A program made the position numbers and the translations under genes. Below, piece by piece: positions 17,578-25,700 of a stretch of 64,000 nucleotides of DNA (positions are counted from its first letter, which is position 1; each line of letters starts with the position of its first letter). A model generated the notes under the pieces. That model ran no database searches, was not told the DNA's origin, and saw only the letters and a program-made list of their open reading frames with translations. This DNA comes from Streptomyces aurantiacus JA 4570 (GTDB lineage: Bacteria; Actinomycetota; Actinomycetes; Streptomycetales; Streptomycetaceae). The stretch is taken from contig NZ_AOPZ01000028.1 in the NCBI RefSeq assembly GCF_000414115.1, forward strand, positions 1 to 64,000, written 5' to 3'.

Positions 17578-18462
17578 ATGGCGGGCCCGAAGCTCGGAGG
17601 GATCATCGCCTATCCGGTCACGCCGTTCCGGCGGTCCGACGACGCCGTGGACGCGGACAAGCTGCGCACCCTGATCGAGCGGCTGGTCGCGTCCGGCGCG
17701 CACGGGATCGCGCCGCTCGGGTCCGCCGGGGAGAGCGCCTACCTGAGCGACACCGAGTGGTGCCAGGTCGCGGAGACGTCCCTGGACGCCGTGGCGCGCC
17801 GGGTGCCGACGGTGGTCGGCATCTCCGACCTGACCACCCAGGGCTCGGTCCGGCGGGCCCGGTTCGCCGAGCGGTCCGGCGCGGACGTCGTGATGGTGCT
17901 GCCCGTCTCGTACTGGAAACTCTCGGAGCGGGAGATCGTCAGGCACTACGGCGCGATCGCCGAGGCGATCGACATCCCGGTCATGGTCTACAACAACCCG
18001 GCGACGAGCGGCATCGACATGCCGCCCGAACTGCTGGTCCGGCTGGCCACCGACATCGACAACGTGACGATGGTCAAGGAGAGTTCGGGCGACGTGCAGC
18101 GCATGCACCGGCTCCACGAGCTGACGGACGGCCGGCTGCCGTTCTTCAACGGAAGCAACCCGCTGGCGCTCGAAGCGTTCGCCGCGGGCGCCGCGGGCTG
18201 GTGCACGGCCGCGCCCTGCCTGTTCCCCGCCGAGATCCTGGCGTTCTACGAGGCCGTCCGCGCCGGCGACCTCACCGACGCCCGCAAGCGGTTCTACCGG
18301 CTGCTGCCGCTGCTGCGCTTTCTCCTGGCGGGCGGGCTGCCCACGACGGTCAAGGCCGGACTCGCGCTCCAAGGTCTCGACGTCGGGGAACCGCGCCGCC
18401 CGCTGCTCCCGCTGGACGAGAGCGCGATCCCGCAACTGAAGGAGTTGCTGGCGCAGTTGTAG
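17578..18462 (+). CDS. Dihydrodipicolinate synthase-family aldolase/lyase
   Basis: Class I (Schiff-base) aldolase of the DapA/NAL family, 294 aa, with GGGAGGA ribosome site. The beta-barrel marks are IAPLGSAGESAYLS (pyruvate-binding GTTGE equivalent), VMVYNNPATSG (catalytic Tyr) and TMVKESSGD (Schiff-base Lys, about residue 167). It probably joins pyruvate or another keto acid to an aldehyde, or the reverse. A housekeeping DapA role is unlikely because the gene is embedded between a class II aldolase and a glutamate decarboxylase, 46 bases before the latter. Confidence 0.87.
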   Translation: MAGPKLGGIIAYPVTPFRRSDDAVDADKLRTLIERLVASGAHGIAPLGSAGESAYLSDTEWCQVAETSLDAVARRVPTVVGISDLTTQGSVRRARFAERSGADVVMVLPVSYWKLSEREIVRHYGAIAEAIDIPVMVYNNPATSGIDMPPELLVRLATDIDNVTMVKESSGDVQRMHRLHELTDGRLPFFNGSNPLALEAFAAGAAGWCTAAPCLFPAEILAFYEAVRAGDLTDARKRFYRLLPLLRFLLAGGLPTTVKAGLALQGLDVGEPRRPLLPLDESAIPQLKELLAQL

Positions 18463-18508
18463 CCGGCAGCCGGACGGCTGCCGAAACCGACGTAAGGAGA
18501 AGCCAGCC

Positions 18509-19864
18509 ATGCTGCGTCCTATTCACGCCGACCGTCGTGAGGAAGTGCTGCCGGTCAACCCGCTGTACAGCGGTCTGGTGCCCCCCGACGGGGTGCCGCG
18601 CTTCCAGCTGTCGCAGAAGTCGATGACGGCGGACGCCGCGAGCGCCCTCATCCGCGATGAGCTGATCCTGGAGTCCCACGCCCGGCTCAACCTGGCGACG
18701 TACTGCACCACCTGGATGGAACCGCAGGCGAGAGAGCTGATCGCGGAGTGTCTCGACCGGAACCTGATGGACCACGACCAGTATCCGCAGACCGCGGACA
18801 TCGAGACCCGCTGCGTCAACATCCTCACCAACCTGTGGAACGACCCCGACGGCGTCGGCGTCGGCGCTTCGACGGCGGGCTCCAGCGAGGCGGCGATGCT
18901 CGCGGGCCTGGCGATGAAGTTCGCGTGGCGCAACCGCCGCCGGGCCGCCGGACTGGCGGCCGACCGGCCCAACCTGGTCATGTCCACCGCAGTGCACACC
19001 TGCTGGCCGAAGTTCTGCCGCTACTGGGACGTCGAGCCGCGCTACGTCCCCATCAGCGAGCCGGACTACTGCGTCGACCCGGACGAGGTGGCCGCGGCGT
19101 GCGACGAGAACACGATCGGCGTGGTCGCGATTCTCGGCTCCAGCGCCCTGGGCAAGTACGATCCGGTGGCCGAGATCTCGGGGCGGCTGGACCGGGTGCA
19201 GGCCGAGCGGGACCTGAACGTCCCGATCCACGTGGACGCCGCCGTCGGCGGTTTCATCACGCCCTTCCTGGACCCCGAGCGCGTCTGGGACTTCCGGCTG
19301 CCGAGGGTGCGGTCGATCAACGCCTCCGGCCACAAATTCGGGCTCGTCTACCCGGGGGTCGGCTGGATCGTCTGGGAGGACCGGGCGGACCTCCCCGAGG
19401 AACTCGTCTTCGACTGCGAGCTGCTCGGCGGCTGCGTGCCGACCTTCACGCTCAACTTCTCCCGCTCCGGCGCCCCGGTCGTCGCGCAGTACTACAGCTT
19501 CCTGCGGCTGGGCTTCGAGGGGTTCCGAGCGGTGCAGCACACCTCCCGCGAGGTGGCGTGCTTCCTGGCGAAGGAGGTCGCGCAGATTCCCGGCCTGGAG
19601 GTGATCGCCGACGGCGCTGATCTGCCGGTGGTCGGCATCCGCGTCCGGCCCGGCGAGGACGCGATGACGGTCTTCGACATCCACGACCGCATGCGCCGCC
19701 ACGGCTGGCAGATCCCCGCCTACCATCTGCCCCCCGACCTTGAGCACATTGGAGTACTGCGCCTCGTGATCCGCCACGGGTTCAGCCAGGATATGGCTGA
19801 GCACCTGCTGCGGGACCTGCGCACAGAGGTCACCAGCCTCCTGCAGGCCGACTCCCGGCCGTGA
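18509..19864 (+). CDS. Glutamate decarboxylase (GadB-type, PLP-dependent)
   Basis: Cytosolic group II decarboxylase, 451 aa, start behind AAGGAGA. The N-terminal region (IRDELILESHARLNLATYCTTW ... YPQTADIETRCVN) matches the glutamate decarboxylase type closely. The PLP Lys is in SINASGHKFG, at about residue 276, the same position as in E. coli GadB. It should convert L-glutamate to GABA, or accept a close analogue made by the neighbouring aldolases. It follows the DapA-like gene in the same operon. Acid resistance is less likely than a biosynthetic role because no GABA antiporter is present nearby. Confidence 0.9.
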   Translation: MLRPIHADRREEVLPVNPLYSGLVPPDGVPRFQLSQKSMTADAASALIRDELILESHARLNLATYCTTWMEPQARELIAECLDRNLMDHDQYPQTADIETRCVNILTNLWNDPDGVGVGASTAGSSEAAMLAGLAMKFAWRNRRRAAGLAADRPNLVMSTAVHTCWPKFCRYWDVEPRYVPISEPDYCVDPDEVAAACDENTIGVVAILGSSALGKYDPVAEISGRLDRVQAERDLNVPIHVDAAVGGFITPFLDPERVWDFRLPRVRSINASGHKFGLVYPGVGWIVWEDRADLPEELVFDCELLGGCVPTFTLNFSRSGAPVVAQYYSFLRLGFEGFRAVQHTSREVACFLAKEVAQIPGLEVIADGADLPVVGIRVRPGEDAMTVFDIHDRMRRHGWQIPAYHLPPDLEHIGVLRLVIRHGFSQDMAEHLLRDLRTEVTSLLQADSRP

Positions 19865-19921
19865 CCACGAGGCCCGGTCGGCGGGCGCTGCCCAGGGCGT
19901 GAACGGCGACGAGGAGGACGC

Positions 19922-20338
19922 GTGAGCACCTGCGGCGGCGCACACGCTCCCCACCGCGGCCAGGAACCGGACCCGGCGACGCACGCCCTCATGGAGGCGG
20001 CGGCGGAGTGTCTGAACGACCTCACCAGGATCGTCCTCCGCCTGGAGGGCCTGCTGGGTTCGTACGCGGTGACACCCGCCGCCCGGGTCCGGGGCAGCGA
20101 GGGCCTGACGCGGCCGTGCGACGGCATGACCCGCGTGCTGCACGAGGCCCGTCTCACGCAGCGCGAACGGGAAGTGGTGGAGCTGCTCGTGCGCGGGCTG
20201 TCCAACCGTCGTATCGCGTGCGATCTCAACATCTCGGAGCCGACGGTGAAGAACCATCTGCGCGCCGCCTTTCTGAAGCTCGACGTCACGGACCGCACGC
20301 AGGCCGTCGTGAAGGTGCTGGACGCTCGGCATCAGTGA
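19922..20338 (+). CDS. LuxR-type HTH regulator without receiver domain
   Basis: Short regulator of 138 aa, GTG start with GAGGAGG ribosome site. The C-terminal 65 residues form a GerE/LuxR HTH (LTQREREVVELLVRGLSNRRIACDLNISEPTVKNHLRAAFLKLDV). The N-terminal 70 residues lack a phospho-acceptor Asp or other recognisable sensor domain. It lies 57 bases after the decarboxylase gene on the same strand and is the likely pathway regulator of the P450/aldolase/decarboxylase cluster. Confidence 0.85.
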   Translation: MSTCGGAHAPHRGQEPDPATHALMEAAAECLNDLTRIVLRLEGLLGSYAVTPAARVRGSEGLTRPCDGMTRVLHEARLTQREREVVELLVRGLSNRRIACDLNISEPTVKNHLRAAFLKLDVTDRTQAVVKVLDARHQ

Positions 20339-20456
20339 GCCTCTGGAACGCGGCCGGGGCACCGTGCGTGCAGCCGGGGGATCTTGGGGGCGTGAGGGGG
20401 CGTGCTGCGGCGCGCCGTGTGGCGCGCGGCGGGCCGTCCGACCTGAGGATGCTGAT

Positions 20457-21992
20457 GTGATCATCCGATGGCGAAGTCGAGCGGGGCGGCGGCGCACACG
20501 CCGACGCGTGCTGTGCGTGCTGGCGCCATCCGTCGCGATCGTGATCGTCGGCGCGGACCCGGCGGGCCCGGCGGTGGCCGACGGCGCGGGCCGGAACGGG
20601 CTGGCGCTCCGGGTGACCGTGAACTCCCGTGCCGGGCTCGGCGCCATGCACCCCGGTATCCGGGTCGGCCACCCGGTGATCAAGGTGTACCGGCTCGTCA
20701 ACCGGGGCGGCGCCGACCTGCACGACGTCCGTGTGACCGACCCGGGCCTTCCGGGTGTCGCGATCCGCTGCCCAGGCGGCGGCGACCGGCTGCGCATGCT
20801 GCGCGGACTCGGCTCCGCGCACTGCACGGCCCGTACGGTGGCTCGGCCGGGCACGTGGAGCGGCCAGGTCCGGGCCTCCGGGCACATCCCGTACCTGCGC
20901 GCCCACGCGGTGGCTCGGGCACCGTCCGGGTACGCGGGTATCGGGGGCGGCCTCGGTCTGTCCGAAGCCGTGGCGGTCCAGGGGCAGCGGGCGACCGTCA
21001 CCTATCACGTGCGGAACACGGGCAACCGCCCGGTCCACGGCATCAGGGTCAGCGACCTGTCGCTCACCGGGGCGGACATCGACTGCGGAGGCGGACGGGC
21101 AGTCGTGCCCTCGCTGCGTCCTGGGCGGTCCGCCGGTTGCCGCACGGTGGTGCGCCGCGATCCGGGAACGTACATCAGCGCCGGGGTCGCCGAAGGCAGC
21201 GACAAGACCCGTACGATCGGCGCCTCGGGTGGCACGGTTCCGCCGCCGAGGCTCACCGCGCGTGCCTCCCGGCGCTTTGAGATCCGCCGGCCCGTGGTGC
21301 CCAGGAAACCACCGAGGCGGCCGGGTGCGCTCGAAGGCGCGGCCGGGCGGCCGCTCCCGGCGCCGCCGCCCCAGGCTCGGCCTCTCCCGGCGCCCGCACC
21401 GCCTGTGGAACCGCCTGCCGCCGGAGCCCCGCTGCCTGCGGTGCCGGTGCCGCTGCCGCTGCTGCCCGGTGCCTTGCCGCCGCCGCTTCCCCCGCCCGGC
21501 ATCGCCGCTCCTGGTATCGGTCCCGGTGCCGCTCCTGGCTTGGGTCCCGGCGCTGCGCCTGGTCCGGGTCTTGGTGGCGCTCCTGGGCTCGGCCCTGGTG
21601 CCGCTCCTGGGATCGGTGCCGGCGCTGCGCCTGGTGTCGGTCCCGGTGCCGCCCCTGGCGTCGGCCCTGGCATCGGCCCGGGCGTCGTCGCCCCTGAAGC
21701 CGCAGGTGAGGCCGCAGGCGAGGCCGCTGCTCCCGCTGAGCCGCCTCCCGGAGCGGTGGGCGGCGCGGCCGTGGCGGGTGCCGCGGTGGCCGGTGCCGCG
21801 GTGGCCGGTGCGGACACGAGGGGGACCGCTGTGGCCCCCGAGGCGCGGCGGCAGGACGAAGGGCGGTCGATCCTGGGCCGCTTCTACCGTTCAGGAGAGG
21901 GGCCCACGGGCCTCGGCCTGCTCGCCGCGCTCTTTCTTGTGTTGATCCCCGGTGCCGTCGCGGCCGCCGTGCTCGGATCCCGCCGGGGTTGA
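20457..21992 (+). CDS. Secreted/surface protein with DUF11-like domains and collagen-like Gly-Pro repeats
   Basis: Envelope protein, 511 aa. The GTG at 20457 is chosen (GAGG upstream); it opens an Arg-rich signal peptide (RRRTRRRVLCVLAPSVAIVIV). Two beta-sandwich repeats of DUF11 type follow (YRLVNRGGADLHDVRVTDPGL and YHVRNTGNRPVHGIRVSDLSL, with paired Cys), then a Pro-rich stalk and a low-complexity run of G[P/A]GAAPG[L/I/V] units (about residues 345-415), AVAG repeats and a final membrane helix LGLLAALFLVLIPGAVAAAVL with an RR tail. No LPxTG motif is seen. Probably an adhesin-like stalk held by its C-terminal helix. Confidence 0.7.
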   Translation: MIIRWRSRAGRRRTRRRVLCVLAPSVAIVIVGADPAGPAVADGAGRNGLALRVTVNSRAGLGAMHPGIRVGHPVIKVYRLVNRGGADLHDVRVTDPGLPGVAIRCPGGGDRLRMLRGLGSAHCTARTVARPGTWSGQVRASGHIPYLRAHAVARAPSGYAGIGGGLGLSEAVAVQGQRATVTYHVRNTGNRPVHGIRVSDLSLTGADIDCGGGRAVVPSLRPGRSAGCRTVVRRDPGTYISAGVAEGSDKTRTIGASGGTVPPPRLTARASRRFEIRRPVVPRKPPRRPGALEGAAGRPLPAPPPQARPLPAPAPPVEPPAAGAPLPAVPVPLPLLPGALPPPLPPPGIAAPGIGPGAAPGLGPGAAPGPGLGGAPGLGPGAAPGIGAGAAPGVGPGAAPGVGPGIGPGVVAPEAAGEAAGEAAAPAEPPPGAVGGAAVAGAAVAGAAVAGADTRGTAVAPEARRQDEGRSILGRFYRSGEGPTGLGLLAALFLVLIPGAVAAAVLGSRRG

Positions 21993-22037
21993 CCGAAGCC
22001 GCCGTGACGCACCGCAGCCGACAGGAGCCCGGCCCCG

Positions 22038-22778
22038 ATGCTAGAAACCCTCGCCATTGTCCTCGGCGTTTCACTGCTGGCCGCGGCCTGTGTGGTGGTG
22101 CGGCACCGCTTCTGGCCGCCCGCCCCGGATGCCGAACCGCGGGAGGACGTGGCCGAGTACATCTCGATGATGGTGGGCGTCCTCTACGCGCTGGTCCTCG
22201 GGCTCGCTCTGGTCTCGGTATGGGACACCCGCTCCGGCGCCGAAGGGCATGTCCAGACCGAGGCGAGCGCCGCGCACCAGGTGCGGCTGCTGACCGACGG
22301 CCTTCCCGAGCCGCACGCGGACGACGTGCGATCCGGCGTCGAGGCATACACCCAGCACGTCGTGAGCGTGGAGTTCCCCGCGATGGCGGCGCGTGAGCCG
22401 CTGGGGCAGCGGGGCTGGGACCTGCTGGGCGCGGTGCGCGTCGCCAGCCGGCTGCCCGCCGACGCCACGCCCTCGCAGCAGGCGACGTCTCAGGAGATCC
22501 TGGCCCAACTCGGCACACTGGACGACGCCCGGCGGGGCCGGGAGGGCGACGTGGAGGGCGGGCTTTCGCCCCTGCTGTGGGTGGGGCTCATCATCGGCGG
22601 GATCCTCACCGTGGCGTTCATGTTCCTGTTCGGGGTGGAGCGGAGCCTCACCCACGTGGTGATGGTGATGGGCCTCGCGGCCCTCATCACTTTCATGGTG
22701 TTGCTCATTCACCAGCTCGACCAGCCCTTCAGCGGCCTACTCGCCGTGGACACCGCACCGTTCAGCCGGTACTTCTGA
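22038..22778 (+). CDS. DUF4239-family membrane protein (bestrophin-like)
   Basis: Integral membrane protein, 246 aa, start behind CAGGAG. Two spans at the N-terminus (TLAIVLGVSLLAAACVVV and ISMMVGVLYALVLGLALVSVW), a soluble helical central part, and two at the C-terminus (LLWVGLIIGGILTVAFMFLFG and VVMVMGLAALITFMVLLI) match the layout of DUF4239 proteins. Function unknown; some annotators call these bestrophin-like. Forty-five bases downstream of the surface-protein gene and convergent with the channel-like gene. Confidence 0.75.
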   Translation: MLETLAIVLGVSLLAAACVVVRHRFWPPAPDAEPREDVAEYISMMVGVLYALVLGLALVSVWDTRSGAEGHVQTEASAAHQVRLLTDGLPEPHADDVRSGVEAYTQHVVSVEFPAMAAREPLGQRGWDLLGAVRVASRLPADATPSQQATSQEILAQLGTLDDARRGREGDVEGGLSPLLWVGLIIGGILTVAFMFLFGVERSLTHVVMVMGLAALITFMVLLIHQLDQPFSGLLAVDTAPFSRYF

Positions 22779-22851
22779 CCTCCCGGTCTCCTCAACCGGC
22801 CCAGGTCGACCTCAACTACTGCCTGGCGCTCGACGAGTACGGACTGAGCGC

Positions 22852-24243
22852 TCACCAGCCCACCCCGAAGAACACGGCGACGGTCGCGACGAGCACGATC
22901 ACGGCCAACAGGGGCCAGTACAACGCTTTGGCGGGCAGGTTCCCCTGCTTCGTGAGGATCTCGCCCGGCCGGTCGAGGGCGATCAGTACGCCGTTCGCCG
23001 TGACCAGGAGCAGCAGCAGGTAGAGCCCGAAGAACACGTACTCCATGTACATCACGGACCCGTCGGCCGAGACCGACCGGATTTCGTTGTGGTCGACGAC
23101 CACCACCAGAAGCATCGTCACCAGAAACGCCATCACGGCGAAGGTGTTCGAACCGAAGAGCTCGAACTTCTGGTCACGACTGGTGACGAACAGCGAAGCG
23201 AACACCACCAGCGCGATGAGGGCGACGGGCACCAGGTTCCCGACGACGGCCCCGGTGTAGTTGCGCTCATAGACCATGTTGAAGTACAGGTCCGGGTAAC
23301 TGACCGGCCCTGCGTACGGCTTGAGGCCGAAGCTGCTCGGATAGGCGTAGCGGGCATAGCTGTACGCGGTGTACATCGGGTGCCACTCGCCGCTCACCAA
23401 CTGCGGGTCCGTGCCCAGCAGGTCCTTGTCGATCCAGGGCGGGTAGGAGGAGAAGTCGGGCACGAGGACGGCGTCCTTGTCGAAGTCCGGCTGCCACATG
23501 CGCAGCCACACGTTCTGCCGGTCCAGCGGGTAGGTGCGGTAGTCGAACCGCTGCCTGAAGGTGGCGCTGAAGTACCAGCCGGTCGTCTTCGTCCCGTCGG
23601 CGGCAGTCCGCTCGTAGGCGATGTCCCTGTCCTCCGGATAGGACTGGTCGGCCTCGGGAAAGACGACACCCCGCGTGAGGTCCTTGGGCGTGTCGGGCGG
23701 GTAGCGCTGCCACACATAGCCGGAAACCGCCACGTTGTTGCTGCTCGTGAACTCGATCGACTCCACATAGACGCCGGTGGGGATGACGGTCGGGTCGCGC
23801 CCCCCGGGCATGGCACGGGAGAGGTAGTCCCGGGTGCTGCGCTCGTCCCGCACGATGGAGCCGGCGGCCCGGCCACGGCCCTCGTCGCGCAGGATGACCG
23901 ACCAGCAGACGACCATCGCCACGAGGCACACGAAGGTGCAGGCCACGCTCGTCAGCCACACCCGGCGGGCAGTGGCGGCCCAGGGGCGGGCGACCAGCAG
24001 CACGCCGCACAGCGCGGCGACCACGCCGCAGACCACCGCCGTTCCGAACAGGGAGTCACCGAGAGCTGCTGTTCTTCTGCCCCGCCATACGGCCGTGGCC
24101 CCCACACACGCGGCGAGGGCCAGCGCGCCGCAGGCTCCGGCGGCGACGGAACAGCGCCTGCCGTACCGGCCTCGTCGAGTGGACGGGGGCGGGGGCTGCT
24201 CCGGGGCGGAGGGCTTCAGCGGGTCGGTTCCAGAGCCGGTCAT
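22852..24243 (-). CDS. Pentameric ligand-gated channel-like membrane protein with three extra N-terminal spans
   Basis: Membrane protein, 463 aa. Layout: Pro-rich cytoplasmic tail, three hydrophobic spans (about 31-53, 65-85, 95-118), a roughly 200-residue extracytoplasmic domain, then four C-terminal spans (NLVPVALIALVVFASLFV, FAVMAFLVTMLLVVVV, YVFFGLYLLLLLVTANGVL, WPLLAVIVLVATVAVFF). The extracytoplasmic part holds FRQRFDYRTYPLDRQNVWLRMW, resembling the F-x-x-YPFDxQ-x-L signature of Cys-loop/GLIC-type receptors. Beta-rich domain plus four-helix bundle supports a pLGIC relative, but the helices are not diagnostic. A sensor protein with a similar fold is the alternative. Confidence 0.55.
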   Translation of the reverse strand: MTGSGTDPLKPSAPEQPPPPSTRRGRYGRRCSVAAGACGALALAACVGATAVWRGRRTAALGDSLFGTAVVCGVVAALCGVLLVARPWAATARRVWLTSVACTFVCLVAMVVCWSVILRDEGRGRAAGSIVRDERSTRDYLSRAMPGGRDPTVIPTGVYVESIEFTSSNNVAVSGYVWQRYPPDTPKDLTRGVVFPEADQSYPEDRDIAYERTAADGTKTTGWYFSATFRQRFDYRTYPLDRQNVWLRMWQPDFDKDAVLVPDFSSYPPWIDKDLLGTDPQLVSGEWHPMYTAYSYARYAYPSSFGLKPYAGPVSYPDLYFNMVYERNYTGAVVGNLVPVALIALVVFASLFVTSRDQKFELFGSNTFAVMAFLVTMLLVVVVDHNEIRSVSADGSVMYMEYVFFGLYLLLLLVTANGVLIALDRPGEILTKQGNLPAKALYWPLLAVIVLVATVAVFFGVGW

Positions 24244-24327
24244 GGAGTGGGCACCTCGCTCGTGCGGGACGCTGATCCGGCCGCCGCCGTCGGCGGCGGC
24301 GGTGTGTGCTCCGCCGGGACCCGGCTC

Positions 24328-24738
24328 TTACCGTGAGCCCGGCTCGCTGTCCGGCCGGTCGGGCCCCGGGGTCTGGTCCGGTGCTGGTGCCGGACAGAAC
24401 AAGGGAGCGTCCGCGGGGGGAAGGTAAAGGGCGTAAATGGTCAGCGGACGCGGACCGTAATTGTGGAAATGGTGTACTCGGTCGGGGCCTTCGAGCTCCA
24501 CGATGACGCCGCCCGCACCGGTGGTCTGCACGGTGCCGTCGGCCAGGGTCCGGGTGACCGTGCCGGACGCGACCACGGCGATGACCGGGCCGGGGTGGTA
24601 GTGCCATCCCGAGTCGGCCCCGGCCGGGACATCGATCCGGTGCAGTGCGACCCGGGTGCGCCCGCGTGTGCGCACCGACAGCCCGGCATCGACCGTGCCG
24701 TTGGCCAGGAGAGTGCTGTCCACGTCGTCGGAGTACAT
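24328..24738 (-). CDS. Cupin-domain protein
   Basis: Small single-cupin protein, 136 aa. The conserved metal-site motif is RIDVPAGADSGWHYHPGPVIAVVASGTVT with His at HYHPG, and the second motif is EGPDRVHHFHNYGPRPL. The C-terminus is a Pro/Asp tail. The start codon is two bases downstream of the EF-hand gene's stop, so they are cotranscribed. Its role is unknown; the pairing with a calcium-binding protein is uncommon. Confidence 0.8.
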   Translation of the reverse strand: MYSDDVDSTLLANGTVDAGLSVRTRGRTRVALHRIDVPAGADSGWHYHPGPVIAVVASGTVTRTLADGTVQTTGAGGVIVELEGPDRVHHFHNYGPRPLTIYALYLPPADAPLFCPAPAPDQTPGPDRPDSEPGSR

Positions 24739-24740
24739 GG

Positions 24741-25316
24741 TCAGGCGTTCACGTTCGGCGTGGGCAGCGGTCCGAGCAGCCCGGAGCCCGGGGAGTCGGG
24801 ATCGTCGCCGGTGAGGAACTCCATGGCGTGCCGTACGTAGACGTCCTTCGACAGGGTGCGCTCACCGTCGGGGAGGAAGGACGAGAACACCTGGGCGGCG
24901 GTCGGGCCCGGCATGCCGAACGAGATCCGGAACAGGGCGGTGAATTCCTCCTCGTCGATCACACCGTCCCCGTTGGTGTCGCCCAGATCGAAACGGGCGC
25001 TCGCCCCTGAACGGGCCGCCTGGCCGTAGGCGTCGCTGTCGGTGCGGAACACCCGCTCGTACCCCTTGAGGAACTCCTCCGGCGAGATCTCACCGTCGTC
25101 ATTGCGGTCCAGCACCGTCAGGTGGTCCCACCAGGCGCGCAACCCGGTGTCGAACCGGTCGAGGCGACTTCGGGCCGCTCCCGGGGACTCCTGCTCCCAC
25201 GCCAGCATGCGTTCGGCACTGAGGCGGAGATCGTCGAACGTGAGGATCCCGTCCCCGTTGGTGTCGAGGGCTTCGAAGTGCCGTTCGGCCTTGCGCTGCT
25301 GGAATGGGCTGAGCAT
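24741..25316 (-). CDS. EF-hand calcium-binding protein (calerythrin/CabD type)
   Basis: Cytosolic Ca2+-binding protein, 191 aa. Three canonical EF loops are seen: DTNGDGILTFDD, DRNDDGEISPEE and DTNGDGVIDEEE; a fourth near the C-terminus (LPDGERTLSKDV) is degenerate. This four-hand layout with one weak hand matches the calerythrin/sarcoplasmic-type proteins of actinomycetes. It buffers or senses calcium. It is first of a two-gene unit with a cupin and faces a 384-base intergenic region. Confidence 0.88.
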   Translation of the reverse strand: MLSPFQQRKAERHFEALDTNGDGILTFDDLRLSAERMLAWEQESPGAARSRLDRFDTGLRAWWDHLTVLDRNDDGEISPEEFLKGYERVFRTDSDAYGQAARSGASARFDLGDTNGDGVIDEEEFTALFRISFGMPGPTAAQVFSSFLPDGERTLSKDVYVRHAMEFLTGDDPDSPGSGLLGPLPTPNVNA

Positions 25317-25700
25317 GTGCCGCTTCTCCTTGGCTGGTCCGCTCGATGGCGGCGATCCCCCTCAATTGCCCCTTCGGTGCCTCTCAGTTCATCTGCCTCT
25401 TCAGTGCCTCTCAGTTCATCGCGGTCCCGCCCTGGCGACGACATGGACTGGGCCGAACGTGGCAAGCCGCCGCGCGTCACCGCAGGCGTGCCGCACCGGA
25501 CCGCGCCCTCACCTGAACGGCGCATCCTGTCCGGCCGCGGAGCGGGCGGAGCCGCACAGTGGAGGGCACGGTCACCGGGCGACGCCCTTCGGCCAGCCCC
25601 CTGCCAGGGGGTGGCGGCCTCCCCTCGCGGCCTCCGGCGGCCGCTGCCCGTCCCTCTACGACAGCCACCGAGCACGGCGACGGAAGCGGAAAGGCCGCGG
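25317..25700. other. 384-base non-coding stretch between divergent genes
   Basis: Divergent promoter region for the EF-hand gene (minus) and the DUF6454 gene (plus). It contains a partial direct repeat at 25377-25420. The right half is GC-rich with several short hairpins (for example around 25612-25655). No convincing gene, tRNA or known regulatory motif was found. Confidence 0.5.
25377..25420. repeat. 17-bp direct repeat at 27-bp spacing (imperfect minisatellite)
   Basis: GTGCCTCTCAGTTCATC is at 25377-25393 and 25404-25420. The flanks (CCCCTTCG versus CCTCTTCA) show that the 27-bp unit extends upstream with mismatches, so unlike the exact duplications elsewhere this repeat has diverged and is probably an older, genuine element. 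Confidence 0.7.

Noticed and set aside
18350..21001. An 883-codon minus-strand frame opposite the decarboxylase, LuxR and surface-protein genes
   Set aside because: It spans three well-supported plus-strand genes and has shadow composition.
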